Positions 1 to 5,997 of a stretch of 9,329 nt of DNA are shown here, piece by piece. The stretch is from Legionellales bacterium (GTDB taxonomy: Bacteria > Pseudomonadota > Gammaproteobacteria > WLWR01): contig WLWR01000049.1 in NCBI GenBank assembly GCA_012103495.1, positions 1-9,329 on the forward strand, given 5' to 3'. Position 1 is the first letter of the stretch. Each line of letters starts with the position of its first letter. The notes beneath the pieces are model-generated. The model saw only the letters and a list, made by a program, of their open reading frames with translations. It made no database searches and was not told the origin of the DNA. A program made the position numbers and the translations under genes.

Positions 1-437
1 GTTTGTTGATGTCTCCCGATGAGCGCCAATAATTCTTGTAGGCTAGCAGCGCTGTCCAATGTGCCGGCACGAAATTTGGTGCAAATCTCCCGAAGATGGG
101 TGATTTCTCTGCGAGCGGTTTGTTTGGCAGGATCTTCTGGGTCAGCGCTTTTTTCTGTGCTGGGAAGGTCTTCAAGAGCTTTGATCGCGGTTGCGAACTT
201 ACCTTCTATGTTTAAGTGATCTGGATTTGGTTTGCCATTGACGAGTTCACGTGCCAATAGACTTAATAGCGGATGGCGACCTTCTTTCCCTGGATAATAA
301 GCGGGTGTTAACCCCTGACCAATGATATGTCGTCCGATATTATACTTACTGAGACCGCCGAATACTTTGTAGCGTGGTAATTTGAAGTTGACGGGGTCGT
401 GCTCGGTAGGTTTTTTTGATGATCCATTTTCTGACAT
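1..437 (-). CDS. Unrecognised protein, C-terminus cut by window edge
   Basis: An open frame with no stop runs on the minus strand from an ATG at 437 to the left edge, giving 145 codons of an incomplete protein. I do not recognise the family and assign no function. The visible part starts with a short polar, Lys/Ser-rich segment (MSENGSSKKPTEHD), followed by a Tyr/Gly-rich stretch around residues 22-55 (LPRYKVFGGLSKYNIGRH lies within it) and then a charged, probably helical region with an acidic patch near residues 98-107. There is no signal peptide and no membrane segment, so a cytosolic or secreted-without-leader protein is likely. A weak Shine-Dalgarno (AAGAG) lies about 8 nt before the ATG. 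It sits downstream of the HU-like gene but is separated from it by a terminator, so it probably has its own promoter. The long open frame with a sensible start supports a real gene. Legionellales genomes hold many lineage-specific proteins of this kind, some of them secreted effectors; applying that here is speculation. Confidence 0.7.
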   Translation of the reverse strand, partial: MSENGSSKKPTEHDPVNFKLPRYKVFGGLSKYNIGRHIIGQGLTPAYYPGKEGRHPLLSLLARELVNGKPNPDHLNIEGKFATAIKALEDLPSTEKSADPEDPAKQTARREITHLREICTKFRAGTLDSAASLQELLALIGRHQQ

Positions 438-577
438 TGAAAAACTCTTGAATAACTATGATCTATTGCCGCTAAGTGTATCAAATAAATCTTAAGGATT
501 TCTTAATTTTTTACCGTGTGTGAAAGGGCGGTGCTGAACAGTGATCGAATCAAAATGCTGGATGGGAGAATAAAAAA

Positions 578-598
578 GGGCGATTTTACGAATCGCCC
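578..598 (-). terminator. Intrinsic terminator of the HU-like gene
   Basis: A perfect 8-bp stem (GGGCGATT/AATCGCCC) with a 5-nt loop lies 22 bp beyond the stop codon of the HU-like gene. Read on the minus strand it is followed directly by TTTTTTATT, the classic hairpin-plus-U-tract of a Rho-independent terminator. On the plus strand no T-run follows the hairpin, so it acts for the minus-strand gene only. Confidence 0.85.
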
Positions 599-620
599 GA
601 ATCAAAAACCAAAGGTGAGA

Positions 621-974
621 TTATTCCACCATTTCTTTTAATTTACGCAGAGGTTTGACTTTAACTGCTTTGCGGGCGGGCTTGGCTTTGATCATGATTT
701 CTTTACCGTTGAAGGGGTTCACGCCTTTGCGTGCTTTGGTTGCAGGCTTGGTTGCAACTTTGATCTTCAATAAACCGGGTAAGGTGAATTCACCAATAGA
801 GCGTTTTTTGACATGCCGTTCAATAATGGTCGTTAATTCATCCATCACTTCACCAACTTGTTTTTTAGTGATGCCGACTTGCTCGGCAATGGCAGAAAGA
901 ATTTCAGATTTAGTGAACGCTTTAGCAACGGCACTGGTGCTGCGTTTAGCACGCTTACTAACATTATTGGCCAT
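621..974 (-). CDS. HU/IHF-family DNA-binding protein with basic N-terminal extension
   Basis: This 117-residue protein belongs to the HU/IHF family of nucleoid proteins, which bind DNA as dimers and bend it. Residues 1-19 are an extra basic arm (MANNVSKRAKRS...) before the usual HU start at about residue 20 (FTKSEILSAIAEQVG). The helical dimerisation part runs to about 55, the beta region contains FTLPGLLKI (63-71), and the DNA-gripping beta-arm has the GVNPFNGKE signature at 84-92, matching the G-x-N-P core of HU. The tail is rich in Lys. Ordinary HU is about 90 residues; this longer version with the PGLLKI and KPARK motifs is, from memory, a separate branch seen in Legionella and Xanthomonas relatives. 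The start is fixed by an AGGAG (983-987 on the plus strand) 8 nt before the ATG. It diverges from rplM and ends at its own terminator, so it is monocistronic. Family assignment is firm; which DNA or process it serves is not shown. Confidence 0.93.
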   Translation of the reverse strand: MANNVSKRAKRSTSAVAKAFTKSEILSAIAEQVGITKKQVGEVMDELTTIIERHVKKRSIGEFTLPGLLKIKVATKPATKARKGVNPFNGKEIMIKAKPARKAVKVKPLRKLKEMVE

Positions 975-1053
975 ATTGATAGCTCCTATTAGGTTTATAA
1001 TTTAAGTTTGTGTAAGAAAATATTAACGAGTGAAGCGGAAATTCTAAAGGCAT

Positions 1054-1081
1054 TTTATAGGAAAGGAAAGCTTTTTGTCGG
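1054..1081 (-). promoter_or_regulatory. Probable sigma-70 promoter of the HU-like gene
   Basis: On the minus strand a -10 element TATAAA (1054-1059) lies 16 bp after CCGACA (1076-1081), a 4-of-6 match to the -35 consensus. A better -35 hexamer, TTGACA (1084-1089), is present but 24 bp from the -10, too far to pair with it. Transcription would start near 1047 and give a leader of roughly 70 nt. Confidence 0.45.
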
Positions 1082-1107
1082 TTTGTCAATTGCTGCATAA
1101 AAAACAC

Positions 1108-1136
1108 TTGTGTCGTAAACTTTGATTCGTTAAAAT
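1108..1136 (+). promoter_or_regulatory. Probable sigma-70 promoter of rplM-rpsI
   Basis: TTGTGT (1108-1113) and TAAAAT (1131-1136) are spaced by exactly 17 bp and lie about 40 bp before the rplM start codon, leaving a short leader. This is a good sigma-70 match for a strongly expressed ribosomal protein operon. It lies back to back with the HU-gene promoter, so the two may influence each other. Confidence 0.6.
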
Positions 1137-1175
1137 CGCCCCTCCTTGCAATCCTTGGAAAGATAGGAGTTGTTT

Positions 1176-1604
1176 ATGAAGACGTACAGCGCCAAGGCAG
1201 AAGATGTGAAACGTAATTGGCTAGTGTTTGATGCTCAAGACAAAGTCTTAGGCCGATTGGCAGCCCGAGTGGCTCACCGTTTACGCGGTAAGCATAAACC
1301 GGAATACACACCGCATGTGGATACGGGCGATTACATCATTATTGTGAATGCAGATAAGATTCGAGTCACTGGTAATAAACGCAGTGACAAAATGTACTAT
1401 CGACACAGTGGTTATCCAGGTGGGTTGAAGTCGATTAGTTTTGAAAAACTTATTGATAAGCAGCCAGAGAAAATTATTGAATTGGCGGTCAAAGGCATGT
1501 TGCCTAAAAACCCACTAGGGCGGGCGATGTTTCGCAAGCTCAAGGTTTATGCTGGTGCAGAGCACCCTCATGCTGCACAGCAGCCGATCATGATCGAAGA
1601 TTAA
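1176..1604 (+). CDS. rplM: 50S ribosomal protein L13
   Basis: L13 is an early-assembly protein of the large ribosomal subunit that binds 23S rRNA. The 142-residue product has the length of the E. coli protein and shows the family's landmarks: the N-terminal MKTYSAKAEDVKRNW, the GRLAARVAHRLRGKHKPEYT stretch near residues 27-46, and the C-terminal MLPKNPLGRAMFRKLKVYAG followed by HPHAAQQP. A TTG two codons upstream (1170) is in frame, but AGGAG at 1165-1169 sits 6 nt before the ATG at 1176 and overlaps none of the coding sequence, so 1176 is the start. It is followed after 28 bp by rpsI, the usual L13-S9 operon in bacteria. Nothing in the protein looks unusual. Confidence 0.98.
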   Translation: MKTYSAKAEDVKRNWLVFDAQDKVLGRLAARVAHRLRGKHKPEYTPHVDTGDYIIIVNADKIRVTGNKRSDKMYYRHSGYPGGLKSISFEKLIDKQPEKIIELAVKGMLPKNPLGRAMFRKLKVYAGAEHPHAAQQPIMIED

Positions 1605-1632
1605 CATTATATATAGGTTGAAATAGTTCAAT

Positions 1633-2058
1633 ATGGCGGAATTAAAACAGCATTACGGAACCGGTCGGCGGAAAAGTTCAGTCGCAAGAGTGTTTTTACG
1701 TCCTGGTAAAGGTCATATCCTGGTGAATAAACGTGAATTTGACGATTATTTCCCACGAGAAACAGCGCGGATGATTATTCGTCAACCGTTGGTAGTCGTT
1801 GACATGTTGGGTAAGTTTGATTTATACATCACCGTTAAAGGTGGTGGAAGTTCTGGCCAAGCTGGCGCAGTTCGATTGGGAATTGCCAGGGCCTTGGTTG
1901 CTTATGATGAAGAAGATGGTTCGACGGGTACGGATGAATCTTCTTTTCGCCGTAAGTTAAGACAAGCTGGATTGCTCACGCGTGACGCGCGTCGTGTGGA
2001 ACGTAAAAAAGTCGGATTACACAAAGCACGTAAAGCTATGCAATACTCAAAACGTTAA
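1633..2058 (+). CDS. rpsI: 30S ribosomal protein S9, with an internal insertion
   Basis: S9 is a small-subunit protein whose long C-terminal tail reaches the decoding centre, where its last Arg contacts P-site tRNA. The 141-residue product shows the hallmark YGTGRRKSSVARVFLRPG at the N-terminus, LYITVKGGGSSGQAGA (about residues 64-79), LLTRDARRVERKKVGLHKAR and the terminal QYSKR. Compared with the 130-residue E. coli protein as I recall it, there are about ten extra residues between YDE (near residue 92) and KLRQAG; the added part reads EDGSTGTDE and is acidic and flexible. The DNA on either side has the same hexamer GATGAA (1906-1911 and 1933-1938), so it could be a 27-bp in-frame insertion. 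No good Shine-Dalgarno precedes the ATG (an AGG lies 15 nt away), so translation may depend on coupling to rplM. The essential ends are intact, so the protein should be functional. Confidence 0.98.
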   Translation: MAELKQHYGTGRRKSSVARVFLRPGKGHILVNKREFDDYFPRETARMIIRQPLVVVDMLGKFDLYITVKGGGSSGQAGAVRLGIARALVAYDEEDGSTGTDESSFRRKLRQAGLLTRDARRVERKKVGLHKARKAMQYSKR

Positions 2059-2074
2059 TATACTTTTTTCTATG

Positions 2075-2110
2075 ACAGTACGAATTTCATCGATTCGTGC
2101 TGTTTTTTTT
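2075..2110 (+). terminator. Intrinsic terminator of rplM-rpsI
   Basis: An 11-bp stem (ACAGTACGAAT at 2075-2085 with ATTCGTGCTGT at 2093-2103, one G-U pair) with a 7-nt loop begins 16 bp after the rpsI stop and runs straight into a tract of seven more T residues. This is a strong Rho-independent terminator that separates the ribosomal operon from petABC. Confidence 0.9.
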
Positions 2111-2225
2111 ATTATCTTTCCCTTGATGTTACTGGTTGGCCGGTGCGCTTAAAACCCTTCTATCTCACCTCAAGTGGTGAATTTGGATCCTGGATCGGAC
2201 GATAAGAGGCAACCAAGAAACTTGC

Positions 2226-2254
2226 TTTTGCTCATCTTTGAAATCGTGTATCAT
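2226..2254 (+). promoter_or_regulatory. Possible promoter of petABC
   Basis: After the rpsI terminator the pet genes need their own promoter. The best -10 candidate is TATCAT (2249-2254); only poor -35 matches (TTTTGC at 2226, TTGCTC at 2228) lie at a suitable distance. Transcription from here would begin near 2261, shortly before the preferred petA start at 2292. The match is modest and the call tentative. Confidence 0.25.
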
Positions 2255-2291
2255 CGTTTCCCATTCCATGGCAATGAAAAATAATAAGCGC

Positions 2292-2900
2292 ATGAATGAG
2301 AGTGATCAGGAAGAGATCGATCTAAGCCGCCGTAAATTTTTACTGGGGGCGACAGGCGTGTTAGGTGGTATTGGCATGTTGGGATTGCTCACCCCGTTTC
2401 TTGCATCATGGCGGTTGAGTAGCAAAGCCAAAGCATTAGGCGCCCCGGTGGAATGTGATCTCAGCCTGTTAGAGCCCGGTCAACAAATGACGGTAGAATG
2501 GCGCGGTAAACCCGTCTGGATCATTCGGCGCACTGAGCAACAATTGCAACACCTTGCCAATTTGGATTCAACCAAATTGCGTGATCCCAATTCAAACGTG
2601 GATCAACAACCCGATTACGCTCAAAACGCATATCGCTCACGTAAACCTGAATATTTAATTTTGGTAGGTATTTGCACCCATTTAGGGTGTTCTCCTAAAT
2701 ACAAACCGACCTTAGGAGAATTAGGCAAAGATTGGCCGGGTGGATTTTTTTGTCCTTGCCACGGCTCTACCTTTGATTTGGCCGGTCGAGTATTCAAAGG
2801 GGTACCGGCGCCAATTAATCTAGTCGTTCCACCTCATCAATTTGTCGATGAACAGATGGTGATTATTGGGGTGGATGGGCAAAATCCATTGGATGTGTAA
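2292..2900 (+). CDS. petA: Ubiquinol-cytochrome c reductase, Rieske iron-sulfur subunit
   Basis: This is the Rieske [2Fe-2S] subunit of the cytochrome bc1 complex; it takes one electron from quinol at the Qo site and carries it to cytochrome c1 on the periplasmic side. With the ATG at 2292 it has 202 residues. A Tat-type motif SRRKFLLGAT (12-21) precedes a single membrane anchor at about 22-40, as expected for a Tat-exported, uncleaved Rieske protein. The cluster box 1 is CTHLGCS and box 2 is CPCHGS: the ligands are Cys128, His130, Cys154 and His157, and Cys133/Cys156 form the stabilising disulfide. In-frame ATGs at 2268 and 2274 and a TTG at 2238 would lengthen the N-terminus; none has a clear Shine-Dalgarno. 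I prefer 2292 because MNESDQEEIDLSRRK matches the usual short lead before the Tat motif. petB starts on the base after its stop. Confidence 0.95.
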   Translation: MNESDQEEIDLSRRKFLLGATGVLGGIGMLGLLTPFLASWRLSSKAKALGAPVECDLSLLEPGQQMTVEWRGKPVWIIRRTEQQLQHLANLDSTKLRDPNSNVDQQPDYAQNAYRSRKPEYLILVGICTHLGCSPKYKPTLGELGKDWPGGFFCPCHGSTFDLAGRVFKGVPAPINLVVPPHQFVDEQMVIIGVDGQNPLDV

Positions 2901-4124
2901 ATGAATCAACAACAACGATTAACGCAATGGATTGATGAGCGGTTGCCGATTCGGCAATTTTGGCGCAATCATTTGACAGGCTATTACGCGCCGAAAAATT
3001 TTAATTTTTGGTATTTCTTCGGCGGCTTTGCTCTGGTGGTGTTGGCCAATCAATTTCTCACTGGTATTTGGCTAGCGATGTTTTATACGCCGACCGCCAG
3101 TGAGGCGTTTGCCTCGGTGGAATACATTATGCGGGATGTGTCTTACGGTTGGTTGTTACGTTACTTGCATTCCACCGGAGCGTCACTGTTTTTTATCGTG
3201 ATTTATTTACACATGCTGCGCAGTATCATGTATGGGTCTTATCAACGGCCACGTGAATTGATTTGGTTGTTTGGCATGGGGTTGTTTGTTTTGTTGTTGG
3301 CAGAAGCGTTTTTTGGCTATTTGTTGCCATGGGGGCAAATGTCTTATTGGGCCGCACAAGTGATCACCTCATTGTTTAGCGCTATTCCTTGGGTAGGGGA
3401 TGATTTAGCCCAATGGGTGCGTGGTGATTACAATGTATCTGATGTGACGCTGCACCGTTTTTACGCCTTGCATATTGTCGGTATTCCTTTATTACTGTTG
3501 AGCTTGGTGTGGTTACACCTGGTGACCTTGCATCGAGTGGGTTCAAACAATCCAGATGGGGTGGATATTAAAGCACGAGTGGATGAGACAGGGAAACCAT
3601 TGGATGGGATGCCCTTTCATCCATTTTATACAGTGAAAGATTTGTTTGGTGTGGCGATATTCTTAATCGTTTTTTGCGTGATTGTGTTTTTCTTTCCTAT
3701 GATGGGAGGTTATTTTTTAGAGCCAGAAAATTTCATTCCCGCTGATCCGCTTGTGACGCCAGAGCACATTGCGCCAGTTTGGTATATGACACCGTTTTAC
3801 GCAATGTTGCGGGCGGTACCGAATAAATTGGGTGGAGTCATGACGATGGCGGCGTCGGTGGCTATTTTATTTATATTGCCATGGTTGGATCGTAGCCCAG
3901 TGCGTTCGATTCGTTATCGCGGGGTTTTTTCCAAAATAGCGCTGGCAGTGTTGTGTGTTAGTTTTGTCAGTTTGGGGTATTTGGGTACGGTAACGGTGAC
4001 ACCGGTTCGTCAATGGTTGGCACAGTTGTTTACCTTGTTGTATTTTGCCGTGTTTTTATTGATGCCTATTTACACTCGTTTTGAAACAACTAAACCAGTG
4101 CCGGATCGGGTAAGGATGCACTAA
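2901..4124 (+). CDS. petB: Ubiquinol-cytochrome c reductase, cytochrome b subunit
   Basis: Cytochrome b is the membrane core of the bc1 complex; it holds hemes bL and bH and the Qo and Qi quinone sites. The 407-residue protein is the full-length (unsplit) form with eight or so membrane helices. Heme ligands are His90 and His104 in helix B and His191 and His206 in helix D; the helix D pair is 15 positions apart rather than the 14 of the mitochondrial protein. The Qo-site motif usually written PEWY reads PVWY (292-295), a variant I recall as usual for beta- and gammaproteobacteria. GSNNPDG (214-220) after helix D is also typical. The ATG directly follows the petA stop with no spacer, and the petC GTG directly follows the petB stop, so the three subunits are translationally coupled and made in matched amounts. 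There is no sign of frameshift or truncation. Confidence 0.98.
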   Translation: MNQQQRLTQWIDERLPIRQFWRNHLTGYYAPKNFNFWYFFGGFALVVLANQFLTGIWLAMFYTPTASEAFASVEYIMRDVSYGWLLRYLHSTGASLFFIVIYLHMLRSIMYGSYQRPRELIWLFGMGLFVLLLAEAFFGYLLPWGQMSYWAAQVITSLFSAIPWVGDDLAQWVRGDYNVSDVTLHRFYALHIVGIPLLLLSLVWLHLVTLHRVGSNNPDGVDIKARVDETGKPLDGMPFHPFYTVKDLFGVAIFLIVFCVIVFFFPMMGGYFLEPENFIPADPLVTPEHIAPVWYMTPFYAMLRAVPNKLGGVMTMAASVAILFILPWLDRSPVRSIRYRGVFSKIALAVLCVSFVSLGYLGTVTVTPVRQWLAQLFTLLYFAVFLLMPIYTRFETTKPVPDRVRMH

Positions 4125-4904
4125 GTGAGTAAATTGTGGGTAATTGGTGTGGCATGTTTCTTCTTTATTCAAGTTGCAAGTGCGGCTTCCAATGGTTTGG
4201 CGCGGTTGCAATCGGTTACTGTGGATGTGACGGATAAGGCGGCTTTGCAACGAGGTGCGAAATGGTATATGAATTATTGTGCTGGATGTCATTCATTGGA
4301 ATACTTGCGGTATAGTCGGTTGGGGCAAGATATCGGTATTACCGATTACAAAGGTGATTTAAATACTGAAATTTTAACCCGTAATTTGATCTTTACCGCA
4401 GTTAAATTCACCGAACCGATACAGATTGCTTTGCAAGCAGAACAAGCGCGTCAGTGGTTTGGGGTGATGCCACCGGATTTGACTTTACGGGCGCGAGTGC
4501 GTGGTGCTGATTGGTTATACACGTATCTCACTAGTTTTTATCAAGATTCTAACCGACCGTTTGGTGCTAACAATCGCTTGTTTCCAGACACGGCCATGCC
4601 GAATGTTTTTTATCCTTTGCAGGGCAAACAGATTGCAATGTCTACCACGCGTGAGGTGATGGTGGATGGTGAGCTGATCCAGCAATCGGTGATTGAAGAT
4701 TTGCAGTTAATTCGTGCCGGTTCCATGACCGAACATGAGTTTCGATCCATGGTGACTGACTTGGTGACTTTTTTGGTTTATGTCTCCGAACCTGGACGGT
4801 TGCAGCGGCAGCAACTGGGATGGAAAGTATTAATTTTTCTAATCATATTTGCCGTGTTTGCCTACTTATTGAAACGTTCTTATTGGAAGAAATTACTGCG
4901 TTGA
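4125..4904 (+). CDS. petC: Ubiquinol-cytochrome c reductase, cytochrome c1 subunit
   Basis: Cytochrome c1 accepts electrons from the Rieske protein and passes them to soluble or membrane cytochrome c, facing the periplasm. The 259-residue precursor has a signal peptide (about 1-20, cut near VASA-ASN), one heme c site CAGCH (Cys52, Cys55, His56) and a likely axial Met158 in the TAMPN segment. A second conserved stretch, MPPDLT, lies at 115-120. A C-terminal helix at about 232-250 anchors the protein, followed by a basic cytoplasmic end. It starts with GTG immediately after the petB TAA; AAGGA (4112-4116), inside the end of petB, sits 8 nt before the GTG and confirms that start. It closes the petABC operon. 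In related genomes sspA and sspB often follow here; they are missing from this window. Confidence 0.97.
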   Translation: MSKLWVIGVACFFFIQVASAASNGLARLQSVTVDVTDKAALQRGAKWYMNYCAGCHSLEYLRYSRLGQDIGITDYKGDLNTEILTRNLIFTAVKFTEPIQIALQAEQARQWFGVMPPDLTLRARVRGADWLYTYLTSFYQDSNRPFGANNRLFPDTAMPNVFYPLQGKQIAMSTTREVMVDGELIQQSVIEDLQLIRAGSMTEHEFRSMVTDLVTFLVYVSEPGRLQRQQLGWKVLIFLIIFAVFAYLLKRSYWKKLLR

Positions 4905-5004
4905 TGGTGGTTATTCATTGCAATTGTGCACAGTGTGTATGGTTGATGTTGGTAGGATAAATAAATTTCAATACGTTAGGGAAAAAAAGTGATTAAAAAT
5001 TCGC

Positions 5005-5030
5005 AAATCATTGATATTAAATGATTTTTT
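5005..5030 (+). terminator. Possible weak terminator after petABC
   Basis: A perfect but AT-rich 8-bp stem (AAATCATT/AATGATTT) with a 7-nt loop is followed by TTT, an A and four more T residues. It lies 100 bp after petC. With a single G-C pair the stem is weak; the same stretch could instead serve as easily melted DNA beside the DnaA boxes. Confidence 0.4.
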
Positions 5031-5101
5031 ATTTTGAGTAAATAAGAGACAATTTAACTTTCGTAGCTTTTTTTAAGGGGTTTTACGGGGTTTTTTTCAA
5101 T

Positions 5102-5138
5102 TAATCCACAGAGTTATCCACAGGTTTTGTGGATAACT
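5102..5138. promoter_or_regulatory. DnaA-box cluster: inverted perfect pair plus one near-match
   Basis: Two perfect copies of the high-affinity DnaA box TTATCCACA lie head to head: forward at 5114-5122 and reverse (TGTGGATAA) at 5128-5136. The symmetry extends to an 11-bp inverted repeat, AGTTATCCACA/TGTGGATAACT, around a 5-bp centre. A third box with one mismatch, TAATCCACA, is at 5102-5110, exactly 12 bp before the second. Upstream, 4975-5100 is very AT-rich with several T-runs. This lies within the 369 bp between petC and the L,D-transpeptidase gene, which holds no convincing gene. Possible roles are a DnaA-controlled promoter, a DnaA-titration site, or a replication origin; the gene directions around it argue against the last. 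The box matches are read directly, the function is inferred. Confidence 0.6.
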
Positions 5139-5273
5139 ACATAGTGATGTTTTCTGGTGTGTACGCCGCTCATTTTTTATGCTTAAAGGACAACACCACG
5201 GTTGCTCATGAGTTAAGTTCTTTTGCTCAATCGCCGTTAATTTAATGCAGAAGTTAATGAGAAGAGGTGCGTT

Positions 5274-5993
5274 GTGAAACGAGTACTCATATTCATGTTG
5301 TTCTTAGGAGGTATCATGCAATTTTCCGCGGCGGCGGAAAAGCGTTATGTGGAAAAACTGTGTGATTTACCTGATTACGAATGCATTACCGTCAAAAGCG
5401 GTGATACGTGGGAGCGCTTGTGGCCGGACGCTGAGCAACGTGACATTGTGAGGCGGGTCAATCGAATGAATACCCATTTGTATCGAGGGATGAAAATTGC
5501 GGTGCCTAAGAATTTAGCCGATTTGACTATTTACGATGTTGCTCCATTTCCACGATATGTTGAAGCAACGGGAGAAAAAACCATTTTTGTCAGTCAAAAG
5601 GAATTAGCATGGGCGGCGTATGATATGGAAGGTGAGCTGGTTTGGTGGGGACCGATTTCCTCGGGTAAAAATTATTGCTCGGATGTGGGCGCTAGCTGCA
5701 AAACACCTGGAGGTAATTTTCGGATTATTCGTAAACAAGATATTTCCTGTGTATCCACTGCGTTTCCCAGACGTCGTAGCGGCCGGCATGGTGGTGCGCC
5801 GATGCCGTACTGTATGCATTTTTTTCGAGGGTATGCCTTGCATGGATCCACAGATGTGCCAGGGCGGCGTGACAGTCATGGATGTATCCGACTCTTTATT
5901 GAAGATGCAAAATGGTTGAATCAAGAATTCATTGAGGTCCCCAGACAAGGCAGCAAAGGCACGCGAATCATCGTTGAAGCGGTCGATAAATAA
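5274..5993 (+). CDS. Periplasmic L,D-transpeptidase (YkuD domain, LysM-like N-terminus), EnhA type
   Basis: L,D-transpeptidases make 3-3 cross-links in peptidoglycan or attach proteins to it, using an active-site Cys. The 239-residue protein has a signal peptide (about 1-21, ending SAAA), a LysM-like peptidoglycan-binding segment (about 38-80, with the typical ITVKSGDTWERLW start and a MKIAVP end) and a YkuD domain (about 102-236). The catalytic signature is complete: His190 in LHG and SHGCIRL at 201-207 with nucleophile Cys204. Six further Cys occur in pairs at 30/37, 135/142 and 159/180, which suggests disulfides. The start is GTG; AAGAGG (5262-5267) lies 6 nt before it. The layout resembles the Legionella enhanced-entry protein EnhA and its Coxiella relative, but no specific role in infection can be read here. 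It stands alone on its strand behind the DnaA-box region and converges with the permease gene, stop codons 4 bp apart. Confidence 0.92.
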   Translation: MKRVLIFMLFLGGIMQFSAAAEKRYVEKLCDLPDYECITVKSGDTWERLWPDAEQRDIVRRVNRMNTHLYRGMKIAVPKNLADLTIYDVAPFPRYVEATGEKTIFVSQKELAWAAYDMEGELVWWGPISSGKNYCSDVGASCKTPGGNFRIIRKQDISCVSTAFPRRRSGRHGGAPMPYCMHFFRGYALHGSTDVPGRRDSHGCIRLFIEDAKWLNQEFIEVPRQGSKGTRIIVEAVDK

Positions 5994-5997
5994 CGGG

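Noticed and set aside
655..1005. 116-codon open frame on the plus strand across the HU-like gene
   Set aside because: It is the antisense shadow of a clearly conserved gene, has no ribosome site and its product resembles no family.
4124..4904. petB-petC junction as a possible fused or frameshifted cytochrome b/c1
   Set aside because: petB ends with TAA and petC starts with its own GTG, ribosome site and signal peptide, so these are separate abutting genes.
5055..5100. Repeated GGGGTTTT segments with T-runs as a terminator
   Set aside because: There is no stem-forming partner for the G-runs next to the T-runs on the plus strand, so it is an A/T- and G-tract only.
4975..5138. Calling the AT-rich tract with DnaA boxes the chromosomal replication origin
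   Set aside because: Only three boxes, no origin-associated genes nearby, and strongly expressed genes on its left point toward it; left as an open regulatory or titration site.
5147..5245. 32-codon open frame between the DnaA boxes and the L,D-transpeptidase gene
   Set aside because: It has an ATG but no Shine-Dalgarno, its product is not recognisable, and open frames of this size arise often by chance.
5604..5948. 114-codon minus-strand open frame inside the L,D-transpeptidase gene
   Set aside because: Overlaps the catalytic domain of a well-supported gene entirely and shows low-complexity antisense composition with no ribosome site.
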